From an uncultured Clostridia bacterium (GTDB lineage Bacteria > Bacillota > Clostridia > TANB77 > CAG-508), in contig CANQXC010000009.1 in NCBI GenBank assembly GCA_947627785.1, positions 1 through 16,766 of the forward strand: 16,766 nucleotides of DNA, written 5' to 3'. A program made the translations under genes and the position numbers. Position 1 is the first letter of the stretch, and each line of letters begins with the position of its first letter. Positions 1 to 7,093 of this stretch are shown piece by piece. Under the pieces are notes generated by a model. It saw nothing but the letters and a program-made list of their open reading frames with translations, was not told where the DNA came from and ran no database searches.

Positions 1-687
1 ACCTTTATATGAATTTACATTTTGACCTAATAAAGTAACCTCTTTATATCCTTCTTTTGCAAGAGTGTTAATCTCTTTTAATATATTTTCTGGATTTCTA
101 CTTCTTTCTCTACCTCTTACATATGGAACAATACAATATGAGCAAAAATTGTTACAACCATACATAATCGTTACAGAAGCAGTTTGATTGCTGTTCCTTT
201 TTATAGGTAAACCTTCATAAATTTCACCATCAATATCTAAAATATCTTTTACTTTTCTTTTTTCGATAATTGCATTATATAAATCTTCTGGAAAGTTTTG
301 AAGAGTATGAGTTCCAAATATAATATCAACATAAGGATAACTTGTTTTTAGTTTTTCTTGTATGTGTTTTTCTTGCATCATACAACCACAAACTGCAATG
401 ATTCCATTATTTTGTTGTTTTATTTTCTTTAATTCACCTAGTTTACCAAAAAGCTTTTCTTCAGCATTTTCTCTAACACAACATGTATTTAATATGTAAA
501 CACTTGCAAGTTTCAAATCTTCGGTACTTTCATACCCCATCTCTTCTAGCATACCTGCAAGCTTTTCAGAATCATTTTCGTTTAACTGACAACCCATTGT
601 TAGTATATTATAATATTTCTTAGAATTTTCATTTAATTTCTTTACTTTCTCTATAAATTTCTTTTGTTCTTCCACTATATTTTTCAA
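1..687 (-). CDS. miaB: tRNA-2-methylthio-N6-dimethylallyladenosine synthase MiaB (N-terminal half, runs off the left edge)
   Basis: MiaB is a radical-SAM methylthiotransferase that adds a methylthio group to i6A37 of tRNAs reading UNN codons. The visible 229 codons hold the N-terminal UPF0004 domain with its three cluster cysteines (in MGCQLNEND, NTCCVREN and AVCGC contexts) and the radical-SAM motif CNNFCSYC, followed by VPYVRGRERSR, a hallmark of this family. The reading frame ends at LGQNVNSYKG, so the rest of the radical-SAM barrel and the TRAM domain lie outside the window. I place the start at a TTG (685-687) because an AGGAGG ribosome binding site sits seven bases upstream (695-700); there is no suitable ATG nearby. 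A good promoter precedes it. Related RimO-type enzymes share the layout, but the sequence around the cysteines fits MiaB best. Confidence 0.95.
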   Translation of the reverse strand, partial: MKNIVEEQKKFIEKVKKLNENSKKYYNILTMGCQLNENDSEKLAGMLEEMGYESTEDLKLASVYILNTCCVRENAEEKLFGKLGELKKIKQQNNGIIAVCGCMMQEKHIQEKLKTSYPYVDIIFGTHTLQNFPEDLYNAIIEKRKVKDILDIDGEIYEGLPIKRNSNQTASVTIMYGCNNFCSYCIVPYVRGRERSRNPENILKEINTLAKEGYKEVTLLGQNVNSYKG

Positions 688-718
688 ACTTATGCCTCCT
701 AAAAACTACAATGTAACT

Positions 719-748
719 ATTATACCATAAGTTGATTAAATATTACAA
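719..748 (-). promoter_or_regulatory. Sigma-A-type promoter for miaB
   Basis: On the minus strand TTGTAA (748-743) and a perfect TATAAT (724-719) are separated by 18 bases. They lie in the gap between the lipoprotein stop and the miaB ribosome binding site. Position and match are good; transcription is inferred. Confidence 0.6.
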
Positions 749-766
749 TACTTTACATAAAATATT

Positions 767-1726
767 TTATTTCAAAGTATTCATGTTTTCAATCAAATTA
801 ATATATTTCAAGAAAAACAATTCTTTGTCGGCATAAGCAACACTATTTTGTAATTCCTTTATGAGCATATAAGTTTTATTAATTTTATATTCTTTATCTT
901 TAGAATACTCTGTATCGTTAACTATATTTAGAAAAGCATTTTCAGCATTTGTAAGGCTTGTTGTTACTGCATCCCAATCATCAATAGACACCGCAGAATA
1001 TGCAGTAAAAATATTATATTTTGTTTTTTCTAAATTAATTAAATATTTTTCTGATGAAACTGATTCTAAAAACTGAGGAATAAAAGCATATAAATTTGCT
1101 AAATTTGTTAATGTTACAGCCTTATCTTCATTCTTTATACCTATAACTGTTTGATCTATACTATTACTAAATTCTACTATATCATCATTAGATACTTTAG
1201 CATTATATAAATCTATGGTTGCTATGCTCCACGATGTATTAATATCTTCTATATCTTTTTTTAATGTATTCCAATCAACGTTCTCTATATCTTTACTTAA
1301 AATACTGTTATTTTGCATTTCAGTTATTGTTATTGTTTGTTCCTCTCCTCCAGATGATTCTCCTTCTCCTCCTCCTGAAGAACTACCAGATTGCGAATCA
1401 CTACCTTGTGAGCCACCACTTTGTGAACCACCACTAGATTGTGATTCCCCAGATTGGGAACTACCAGATTGTGAACTGCTAGCTTGTGAACTTCCACCTT
1501 CTTCAGATTTTCCTTGTGATTCCTTACTCATAGTTATCTTTTGTGATGTTAGCTCATAATTTTGCAAAGAAATATTATTCAAATTATTTAACATATCTGA
1601 AATCTTTAAACTAAAATACTCTATTTCAGAACTAATTTTTTCTTTGCTTACAGTCTCTTCAGATTTATTACTACATCCTACTAATAAAATTAAGCAACTT
1701 ATTATAATTAAAATCTTTTTCAACAC
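767..1726 (-). CDS. Lipoprotein with Ser/Gly/Gln-rich low-complexity linker, function unknown
   Basis: A 319-residue predicted lipoprotein. Residues 1-17 form a lysine-led hydrophobic signal peptide ending in the lipobox LVGC, with Cys18 as the predicted lipidated residue, so the protein should be anchored on the outer face of the membrane. Residues 19-72 look helical. Residues 73-129 are a low-complexity stretch of Ser, Gly, Gln and Glu, and residues 130-319 are a mostly helical domain I do not recognise. The arrangement suggests a tethered domain held off the membrane by a flexible spacer, which is inference. The GTG at 1726 is the first possible start. A TTG three bases further in (1723) has better spacing from the AGGTG ribosome binding site, so either could be used. 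No convincing promoter was found upstream. No homologue is named here because no diagnostic motif is visible. Confidence 0.8.
   Translation of the reverse strand: MLKKILIIISCLILLVGCSNKSEETVSKEKISSEIEYFSLKISDMLNNLNNISLQNYELTSQKITMSKESQGKSEEGGSSQASSSQSGSSQSGESQSSGGSQSGGSQGSDSQSGSSSGGGEGESSGGEEQTITITEMQNNSILSKDIENVDWNTLKKDIEDINTSWSIATIDLYNAKVSNDDIVEFSNSIDQTVIGIKNEDKAVTLTNLANLYAFIPQFLESVSSEKYLINLEKTKYNIFTAYSAVSIDDWDAVTTSLTNAENAFLNIVNDTEYSKDKEYKINKTYMLIKELQNSVAYADKELFFLKYINLIENMNTLK
1340..1510 (-). repeat. Imperfect short tandem repeats coding the Ser/Gly/Gln linker
   Basis: Repeated variations of codons for S-Q-S-G, S-G-G and S-S-Q encode residues 73-129 of the lipoprotein. The DNA shows recurring units such as TTGTGA-CCACC on the plus strand. 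Such tracts tend to change length by slippage, so the linker length probably differs between strains. Confidence 0.7.
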
Positions 1727-1801
1727 GTATCACCTAAAAAATATTATTTCCGAAAAATTACCTTTTATTCCAATGCATAAGTTAAAACTCTTCACAAATA
1801 A

Positions 1802-1807
1802 TATAAT
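1802..1807 (+). promoter_or_regulatory. Possible -10 element for the plus-strand gene
   Basis: TATAAT lies about 70 bases upstream of the likely start of the only plus-strand gene. No good -35 hexamer is at the right distance (AAGTTA at 17 bases is poor), so this call is weak. Confidence 0.3.
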
Positions 1808-1876
1808 TGTAGAATTGTTAATTTATAAATGCTACATTTAGCCACTTTAGATTTATGTTTAGAAATGGAGGAATTT

Positions 1877-2158
1877 ATGGGAGTAATGGTAAATTTATAT
1901 AGTACTGAAAAAAATGAAATAAAAAGATTCTTATATAGTTTTTTTGAGCATAATGTTGAAATAGATAATGACTTAAAATGGGAGCATTATTTTGAAAATT
2001 CTATCGATAGTGCAAATATTATAGGTGTATTTGTTGATAATAATGATAAATTTAAAATTAATATGTGGGTTAGTTTAGATTCTGGTTTTTTTATAAATGT
2101 TACTGATTATAATGCTGATAAAATAATAAGGTACCTATATGAAAGGTACCCATATTAA
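1877..2158 (+). CDS. Small conserved-looking protein of unknown function (only plus-strand gene)
   Basis: A 93-residue soluble protein, acidic and aromatic-rich, with no signal peptide or membrane segment and no motif I recognise. Its C-terminal part (WVSLDSGFFINVTDYNADK, then IIRYLYERYPY) alternates hydrophobic and polar residues like a compact alpha/beta domain. The open frame extends upstream to 1829. I prefer the ATG at 1877 because GGAGG (1867-1871) sits five bases ahead of it, whereas the upstream ATGs lack a ribosome binding site. The gene faces all its neighbours: its stop is one base from the stop of the zinc-ribbon gene. Codon use matches the rest of the window, so there is no sign of recent transfer. 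It may be a small immunity or regulatory protein, but this is a guess and I assign no function. Confidence 0.75.
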   Translation: MGVMVNLYSTEKNEIKRFLYSFFEHNVEIDNDLKWEHYFENSIDSANIIGVFVDNNDKFKINMWVSLDSGFFINVTDYNADKIIRYLYERYPY

Positions 2159-2159
2159 A

Positions 2160-2630
2160 CTATTCTCCATCTTGTTTTGTTTCTTCTTTTAAGTCTTCTA
2201 TTACTTCTTGTGCTTCTTGCTCTTTACCAGGAGCTACTTCACCATTTTCTAATTTTTCCAAAGCTTCTTCTTTTACTGTAGGCTCTTCTGTTTGTCTTTC
2301 TCCACATTTTGGACAGAATGTTGCTCCTTTTTCTATTTCTGCTGAACATTTACTACATAGTTTCTTTTGATTTAACTTTAATATTTCTAATCTTGCCTCT
2401 TCTATCTCTTTAGATAATTCATCTATTTTTGAACATTGCTCAGCTAAATCTGTTTTAATATCTATATTTTCTTCTCTTACGTGTTTTTCATATACTTTTT
2501 TTCCAATTTCTTCGTATACATCGTCAATTTTTCCTTTGTTTTCATTAATTTTTAGTTTTAGTTTTGTTTCTCTTGCTATTTTTCCTGTTGTTTCACTTGT
2601 TTTTTTACCTAAATCACTTAAAAATCCCAT
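2160..2630 (-). CDS. Coiled-coil protein with C-terminal zinc ribbon
   Basis: A 156-residue cytoplasmic protein. Residues 1-90 are lysine- and glutamate-rich with heptad-like spacing, predicting a long coiled coil. Residues 92-109 form a zinc ribbon with two CxxC knuckles (Cys92/Cys95 and Cys106/Cys109, contexts LCSKC and FCPKC). The last 45 residues are acidic and probably disordered. Many Firmicutes encode such 'zinc-ribbon domain-containing' proteins without a known role. The fold suggests protein-protein or nucleic-acid contacts rather than catalysis. An AAGGAAGGA ribosome binding site fits the ATG at 2630, and a clear promoter precedes it, so it is probably transcribed independently of gpsA. 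Its stop converges on the plus-strand gene with a one-base gap. Confidence 0.85.
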   Translation of the reverse strand: MGFLSDLGKKTSETTGKIARETKLKLKINENKGKIDDVYEEIGKKVYEKHVREENIDIKTDLAEQCSKIDELSKEIEEARLEILKLNQKKLCSKCSAEIEKGATFCPKCGERQTEEPTVKEEALEKLENGEVAPGKEQEAQEVIEDLKEETKQDGE

Positions 2631-2663
2631 TTTTATTCCTTCCTTTCAATATATATTTATATT

Positions 2664-2692
2664 ATTATATTCTATCCAGAGTTATTTGTAAA
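2664..2692 (-). promoter_or_regulatory. Sigma-A-type promoter for the zinc-ribbon gene
   Basis: TTTACA (2692-2687) and a perfect TATAAT (2669-2664) are 17 bases apart in the short gap after the gpsA stop. This indicates that the zinc-ribbon gene has its own transcript start. Confidence 0.6.
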
Positions 2693-2696
2693 TATT

Positions 2697-3683
2697 CTAA
2701 TCCTCAAATTTTGGATTTCTTGTCATTAAATCTGAAATTGCTTGTTTTGGATCGAATTTTTCAAATAACACTTTGTAGACCGTATTAACTATTGGCATTT
2801 CGACATTGTATTTTTTTGAAAGCTCATAAGCAGTTTTAATATTATCAATACTTTCAATTGTCATACCAATTTCATCTTTTGCTTCTTGTATAGTTTTTCC
2901 TTGACCAATTAATATACCTGCTCTTCTATTTCTACTATGATTACTCATACAAGTTACTATTAAATCACCAAGTCCTGTAAGCCCATAAATTGTTTTTGGT
3001 TCTCCACCCATTTTTATGCTTAATTTTGCCATTTCTGATAAACCTCTCGTAAGTAAGGCAGCAAATGTATTATCCCCTAAATTCAAACCAGTAATTGCTC
3101 CTGCACAAAATGCCAATATATTTTTTAAAGCTCCTCCAAGTTCAGCACCTTTCAAATCATAAGATGTATAAATTCTTAATGTTTCACTCATAAAAGTTTC
3201 TTGAACAGTTTTTAACACTCCTTCATCTTTTGATGCTATTACTAAAGCTGTTGGTATACCAATTGAAACTTCTTCTGCATGACTTGGTCCAGATAATCCC
3301 CCTATTTTTGAATTAGGTAATTCCTCTTCTACTACTTCATTTAAAGTATATAGTGTTGATTCTTCAAATCCTTTTGAACATATAATTATTTGTTGGTCTG
3401 TAACAAATTGTTTAAACTTTTTTATAGTTTCCCTTACAAATTTTGAAGGAGTTACTATTAAAAGCATTTCTGTTCCTTCTATTGCTTCTTTAAAATCTGT
3501 TGTACAAATTATATTTTCTGGTATAACAGCTTGTGGCAAAAATTTACATTTTCTTTCATTATTTATTAAATCTGCTTCCTCTTGTAAAAAAGACCATATT
3601 TTAACATTGTTTCCTAAATTGGCTAAATGTATTCCAAGGGCAACTCCCCAGCTACCACTACCAATAATTGAAATATTTTTCAT
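2697..3683 (-). CDS. gpsA: NAD(P)+-dependent glycerol-3-phosphate dehydrogenase GpsA
   Basis: GpsA reduces dihydroxyacetone phosphate to sn-glycerol 3-phosphate, the backbone for phospholipids, in the cytoplasm. At 328 residues it has the usual length. The N-terminal Rossmann fold starts with the nucleotide motif GSGSWG (residues 9-13 region). The substrate-site motif SGPSHAEE is at 131-138 (SGPSFA or SGPSHA in the family), the conserved lysine in GALKNILA is near 187, and LTRGL is at 211-215. The ribosome binding site GAGGAG is nine bases ahead of the ATG. It follows plsY, which uses its product: the two enzymes form the first steps of phosphatidic acid synthesis and are probably co-transcribed. 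A 20-base perfect palindrome lies in the gap before its ribosome binding site. Confidence 0.97.
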   Translation of the reverse strand: MKNISIIGSGSWGVALGIHLANLGNNVKIWSFLQEEADLINNERKCKFLPQAVIPENIICTTDFKEAIEGTEMLLIVTPSKFVRETIKKFKQFVTDQQIIICSKGFEESTLYTLNEVVEEELPNSKIGGLSGPSHAEEVSIGIPTALVIASKDEGVLKTVQETFMSETLRIYTSYDLKGAELGGALKNILAFCAGAITGLNLGDNTFAALLTRGLSEMAKLSIKMGGEPKTIYGLTGLGDLIVTCMSNHSRNRRAGILIGQGKTIQEAKDEIGMTIESIDNIKTAYELSKKYNVEMPIVNTVYKVLFEKFDPKQAISDLMTRNPKFED

Positions 3684-3702
3684 TCGCTATTTCTCCTCGT
3701 AT

Positions 3703-3722
3703 AATATGTTTATAAACATATT
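3703..3722. promoter_or_regulatory. Perfect 20-base palindrome upstream of gpsA
   Basis: The sequence AATATGTTTA followed at once by its reverse complement occupies the plsY-gpsA gap, just upstream of the gpsA ribosome binding site. A dyad like this could be an operator, or a weak RNA hairpin. It does not match the FapR operator I know. AT-rich DNA produces palindromes easily, so the functional call is tentative. Confidence 0.35.
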
Positions 3723-3752
3723 CTTTCCTTCAAATTTTTAATAACATTTATT

Positions 3753-4376
3753 TTATTTCTTAAATGATAATTTATTTTCTGTTCCCTCTTTAAGTCTTTT
3801 TATATTTGTTCTATGATTAAAAATTACAAGTAATGCAATTATTATACTTATTATTTTTGCAGGATAATTATCATCTATCATAAACACAGTTAAAATTGGA
3901 AATAAAACCGCTGCAAGTATTGAACCTAATGAAACCAATCTTGTAGCTATCATTATAATTAATGCAAAAATTAAACAAATTAAACCAATTTCTGGATTCA
4001 CTACTAATAAAACTCCTAACGAAGTTGCAACTCCTTTTCCCCCTTTAAATCCATAATATACTGGAAATGTGTGACCTACTATTGCCATTAAACCTGCTAA
4101 ATATTTTAGAGTTTCTGCCTCTGTATCATTTTTTGCCCAAATATGTGCTGCAAGCATTGCTAGTAAAACTGCTACAACTCCTTTTAAAATATCACAAATT
4201 AAAGTTAATGCTGCTGCTTTTTTTCCAACTGTTCTTAGTACATTTGTACTACCTGCATTTTTGCTTCCCTTTTCTCTTACATCAAAGCCCCCAAATTTTT
4301 TTCCAAATATAATTGCAAAACTTATGCTTCCAATTAAATATGCTACTAATCCTACTAATACATATACTGCTGACAT
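3753..4376 (-). CDS. plsY: Acyl-phosphate:glycerol-3-phosphate acyltransferase PlsY
   Basis: PlsY is the integral-membrane enzyme that transfers an acyl group from acyl phosphate to glycerol 3-phosphate, giving lysophosphatidic acid. The 207 residues show about five hydrophobic segments. Family motif 1 is present as GSKNAGSTN (residues 37-45), motif 2 as GHTFPVYYGFKGGKGVAT (101-117 region), and motif 3 is near the C-terminus as FNHRTNIKRL. All three cytoplasmic-loop motifs are intact. Its ATG follows the der stop codon with no gap, and its AGGAGG ribosome binding site lies inside the 3' end of der, so translation of the two is probably coupled. The next gene, gpsA, makes its substrate. Confidence 0.97.
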   Translation of the reverse strand: MSAVYVLVGLVAYLIGSISFAIIFGKKFGGFDVREKGSKNAGSTNVLRTVGKKAAALTLICDILKGVVAVLLAMLAAHIWAKNDTEAETLKYLAGLMAIVGHTFPVYYGFKGGKGVATSLGVLLVVNPEIGLICLIFALIIMIATRLVSLGSILAAVLFPILTVFMIDDNYPAKIISIIIALLVIFNHRTNIKRLKEGTENKLSFKK

Positions 4377-5708
4377 TTATAATTCCTCCTTTTCTCCTTT
4401 TTCTCTTGATATTACTCTAATTGGTGTTCCTTCTAAATCGAAATTACTTCTTATTTGGTTTACCAAATATCGCTCATATGAAAAATGAAATAATTCCTTA
4501 TTATTTACAAAAATAACAAATGTTGGTGGTTTAGTTTGTGCCTGTGTTGCATACAAAATTTTCAATCTACGACCTTTATCTGTAGGTGGTTGTACAACTG
4601 CAATTGCTTCATTAATTACTTGATTTAATGTTGCTGTTGAAATTCTCATTGAATTATTATTTGCAACTTTGTTAATTAAACTAAATAATTTATCTACTCT
4701 TTGACCAGTTTTTGCAGAAATAAATATAATCGGTGCATAGCTTAAATAACTTAATTTATTATATACCTCTTTTTTATATTTTTCTAATGTTCCTGTTTCC
4801 TTTTCTACCTCGTCCCATTTGTTTACAACAATTATTACACCTTTTCCAGCCTCATGAGCTTCTCCAGCAATCTTTGCATCTTGTTCAGTAACACCTTCTT
4901 TAGCATCAATTAAAATTAAACATACGTCTGCTCTTTCTACTGCAAGTAATGAACGCATTACACTATATTTTTCTATACTTTCTTCTACTTTACTTTTTCT
5001 TCTTATCCCAGCTGTATCTATAAAATTATATTTTCCATTTTCATTTTCAAAATATGAATCTATTGCATCTCTTGTTGTTCCTGCTACATCACTTACAATT
5101 ACTCTATTTTCACCCAAAATTTTATTTACTAATGATGATTTTCCCACATTTGGTTTTCCTATTATTGCTACATTTATTATTTCTTCATCATTTTCATTTT
5201 CTTCTTTTTCTGGGAAATGTTCATAAATTGCATCTAAAACATCTCCTATTCCTAAAGCATTTGTTGAAGAAACTGGATATGGAGTTCCTATCCCTAAATT
5301 ATAAAATTCATACAAATTTGGGTCTGGTGTTCCAAAATTATCGGCTTTATTACATACTAGAACAATCGGTTTTTTAGACTTTCTAAGCATTGTAGCAATT
5401 TCTTGATCTGAAGCAGTTATACCTTGTTTTATATCAGTAACAAAAATTATTACATCTGCTATATTAATTGCAATGTTTGCTTGTTCTCTCATACCTGTTT
5501 GAATTACATCCTCAGATTTTGGTTCAATTCCTCCTGTATCTATTAAAGTAAAATCTCTGCCACGCCAGTTACTATCAGCATAAATCCTATCTCGTGTAAC
5601 TCCAGGTGTGTCTTCTACTATTGATAACCTTTTACCAACTATATAGTTGAAAAATGTTGATTTTCCTACGTTTGGTTTTCCTATGATTGCTACCATTGGC
5701 TTTGGCAT
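4377..5708 (-). CDS. der: Ribosome-assembly GTPase Der (EngA)
   Basis: Der is an essential tandem-GTPase needed for maturation of the 50S subunit. The 443 residues contain two complete G domains: the first P-loop GKPNVGKST at 10-18 with DTGG at 57-60 and NKAD at 120-123, the second P-loop GKPNVGKSS at 184-192 with DTAG at 231-234 and a later NKWD. A C-terminal KH-like domain begins after about residue 350. The acidic linker near 167-178 is typical. The ATG overlaps the stop of the upstream oxidoreductase gene in TAATG, and plsY starts directly after its stop, so all three probably share one transcript with coupled translation. Confidence 0.98.
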   Translation of the reverse strand: MPKPMVAIIGKPNVGKSTFFNYIVGKRLSIVEDTPGVTRDRIYADSNWRGRDFTLIDTGGIEPKSEDVIQTGMREQANIAINIADVIIFVTDIKQGITASDQEIATMLRKSKKPIVLVCNKADNFGTPDPNLYEFYNLGIGTPYPVSSTNALGIGDVLDAIYEHFPEKEENENDEEIINVAIIGKPNVGKSSLVNKILGENRVIVSDVAGTTRDAIDSYFENENGKYNFIDTAGIRRKSKVEESIEKYSVMRSLLAVERADVCLILIDAKEGVTEQDAKIAGEAHEAGKGVIIVVNKWDEVEKETGTLEKYKKEVYNKLSYLSYAPIIFISAKTGQRVDKLFSLINKVANNNSMRISTATLNQVINEAIAVVQPPTDKGRRLKILYATQAQTKPPTFVIFVNNKELFHFSYERYLVNQIRSNFDLEGTPIRVISREKGEKEEL

Positions 5709-6965
5709 TACTCTTCACTTTCCTTTCTCTCAATAATTGCCTTTGCAGCTTTTTTACCTGTTGCAATTGCTCTTGCAACAGATGATTTTGTTTCTACTAA
5801 ATCTCCTCCAGCATATATTCCATCTATATTTGTCATATAATTTTCATCTACACATACTAGTCCATTTTCAGTTTTTATTCCTAAATTATTAAAGAATGTT
5901 TCATTTGCTTTTGCTCCTATTGCAAAAATTATTGTATCTGCTTTCATTGTAAATTCAGAATTTTCTATATCAACTGCTTTTTCATTTTCTATTCTTGTTT
6001 TTATACATTCAATTTCTTGTATCTTTCCGTTTTTTACTTTTGCACTTGTAACTTTTGTTTGAAAACACATTTTAACACCATCTGCTATTGCATCTTCTAA
6101 TTCTATTTTTCTAGCAGGCATTAACTCTTCATTTCTTCTATATAAAATATAAACTTCTTTTGCACCCATTCGTATTGCAGTTCGTGCAGAGTCAAAAGCT
6201 ACGTTTCCACCACCTATTACAACTACAATGCCTAAGTTTTCTATTTTTTTATTTAAATTATATTTTTTTAAGAAATCATCAGATTTAAAGATATGGTCTG
6301 TTTGCTCATCTGTTAGTTTATATGTACTTTGTTTCTCTGCTCCAAGTCCTAAAAAGATATTTTCATAGCCCTGCCTTTTTAAGTCTTCTATACTTAAATT
6401 TTTTCCAAGCTCCATATGATTTTTAAATTTAATTCCTAATTCTTTTAAATTATCTACTAAATTAGTTAATATATCTTTTGATAATCTAAAATCTGGTATA
6501 CCATATTCTAAAATACCACCGTATTTTGCTTCTTTTTCGAATATAGTTACATCTGCTCCAGCCTTTCTTAACTCTAATGCACACGCAATTCCAGCTGGAC
6601 CGACTACCAATAATTGCTACCTTTTTATTTGTTATATTTTTAATGTTAAATTCGTACTTTATATTATTTTCATTTGCCCAATTATTTATGAACTTTTCTA
6701 AATAATTTATCTCAACAGGTTTTCCTTTAATTCCTCTTACACAATTTCCCATACATTGATTCTCTACTGGGCAAACCGTACAACAAATTTCGCTCATAAA
6801 ATTATTTTCGTGTAATATGTTATATGCCTCTTTATAATTATTATCCTTTATACACGATATAAATGCAGGAATATTGGTTGCAATTGGACAACCCTTTTTA
6901 CACATTGGATTTTTACAATTTAAACATTCATTTGCTTTTTCCAAAACTTTGTCTACTTGCTCCAT
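5708..6965 (-). CDS. GltA-like NAD(P)H:FAD oxidoreductase (glutamate synthase small-subunit family), needs a +1 frameshift at codon 122
   Basis: A flavoprotein of the family that holds the glutamate synthase beta chain and NfnB. It should pass electrons between NAD(P)H, FAD and [4Fe-4S] clusters. Residues 15-75 carry the N-terminal Fe-S cysteines (CLNCKNPMCKKGC, CCTVCPVENQC, then GNCVRG). The FAD Rossmann motif GSGPAG starts at residue 120, the NAD(P) motif VIGGGNVAFDSA follows mid-protein, and the C-terminal FAD motif is YAGGDLVETKSSV. The reading frame is broken by one extra base: codons 1-121 read in one frame, codon 122 would be CGG (6602-6600), and dropping its C gives GGT and 297 more intact codons, 418 residues in all. 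Without the shift, translation ends at 6486 after 159 residues. The partner subunit is not in the window, so the exact substrate is uncertain. The stop overlaps the der start. Confidence 0.85.
6600..6602 (-). other. Candidate +1 frameshift site: in-frame CGG in the gltA-like gene
   Basis: The zero frame reads GGT AGT CGG TCC. Skipping the C at 6602 gives GGT AGT GGT CCA GCT, the invariant GSGPA of the FAD-binding motif. Both sides of the site are intact. See the matching site in metK. Confidence 0.6.
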
Positions 6966-7003
6966 AAAACCTCCATTTAATTCTCTTTTAACTTATCCAC
7001 TAT

Positions 7004-7033
7004 ATTATATATGTTTGTATATCAAAAAATCAA
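7004..7033 (-). promoter_or_regulatory. Sigma-A-type promoter for the gltA-der-plsY-gpsA run
   Basis: TTGATT (7033-7028) and TATAAT (7009-7004) are 18 bases apart on the minus strand. The -35 element overlaps the terminator stem behind nadD, a compact stop-then-start arrangement. Confidence 0.55.
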
Positions 7034-7062
7034 GATATTTATAAAAAATATCTTGATTTTTT
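7024..7062 (-). terminator. Intrinsic terminator after nadD
   Basis: A 12-bp stem (7029-7040 with 7046-7057) has a five-base loop, flanked by A and T runs (AAAAA at 7024-7028, TTTTT at 7058-7062). On the minus strand the stem is followed by a T run, as expected for a Rho-independent terminator. The symmetry means it could also work on the plus strand. Confidence 0.85.
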
Positions 7063-7093
7063 TGTGTTATTACATAAGAAAGTCTTGTTGTTA

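Noticed and set aside
1215..1559. Plus-strand open frame coding a Pro/Ser/Glu/Cys-rich protein
   Set aside because: It is the antisense of the lipoprotein's Ser/Gly/Gln tract; repeats open several frames. It has no ribosome binding site, and the minus-strand frame has a lipobox and normal codon use.
2130..2150. GGTACC inverted pair as a terminator for the plus-strand gene
   Set aside because: The stem is only six bases with no U run, and the repeats simply encode two Arg-Tyr pairs (AGG TAC).
6519..6521. A further CGG triplet in the zero frame of the gltA-like gene
   Set aside because: It lies after the shift point. In the restored frame the bases read TAC GGT GGT (Tyr-Gly-Gly), so CGG is not translated there.
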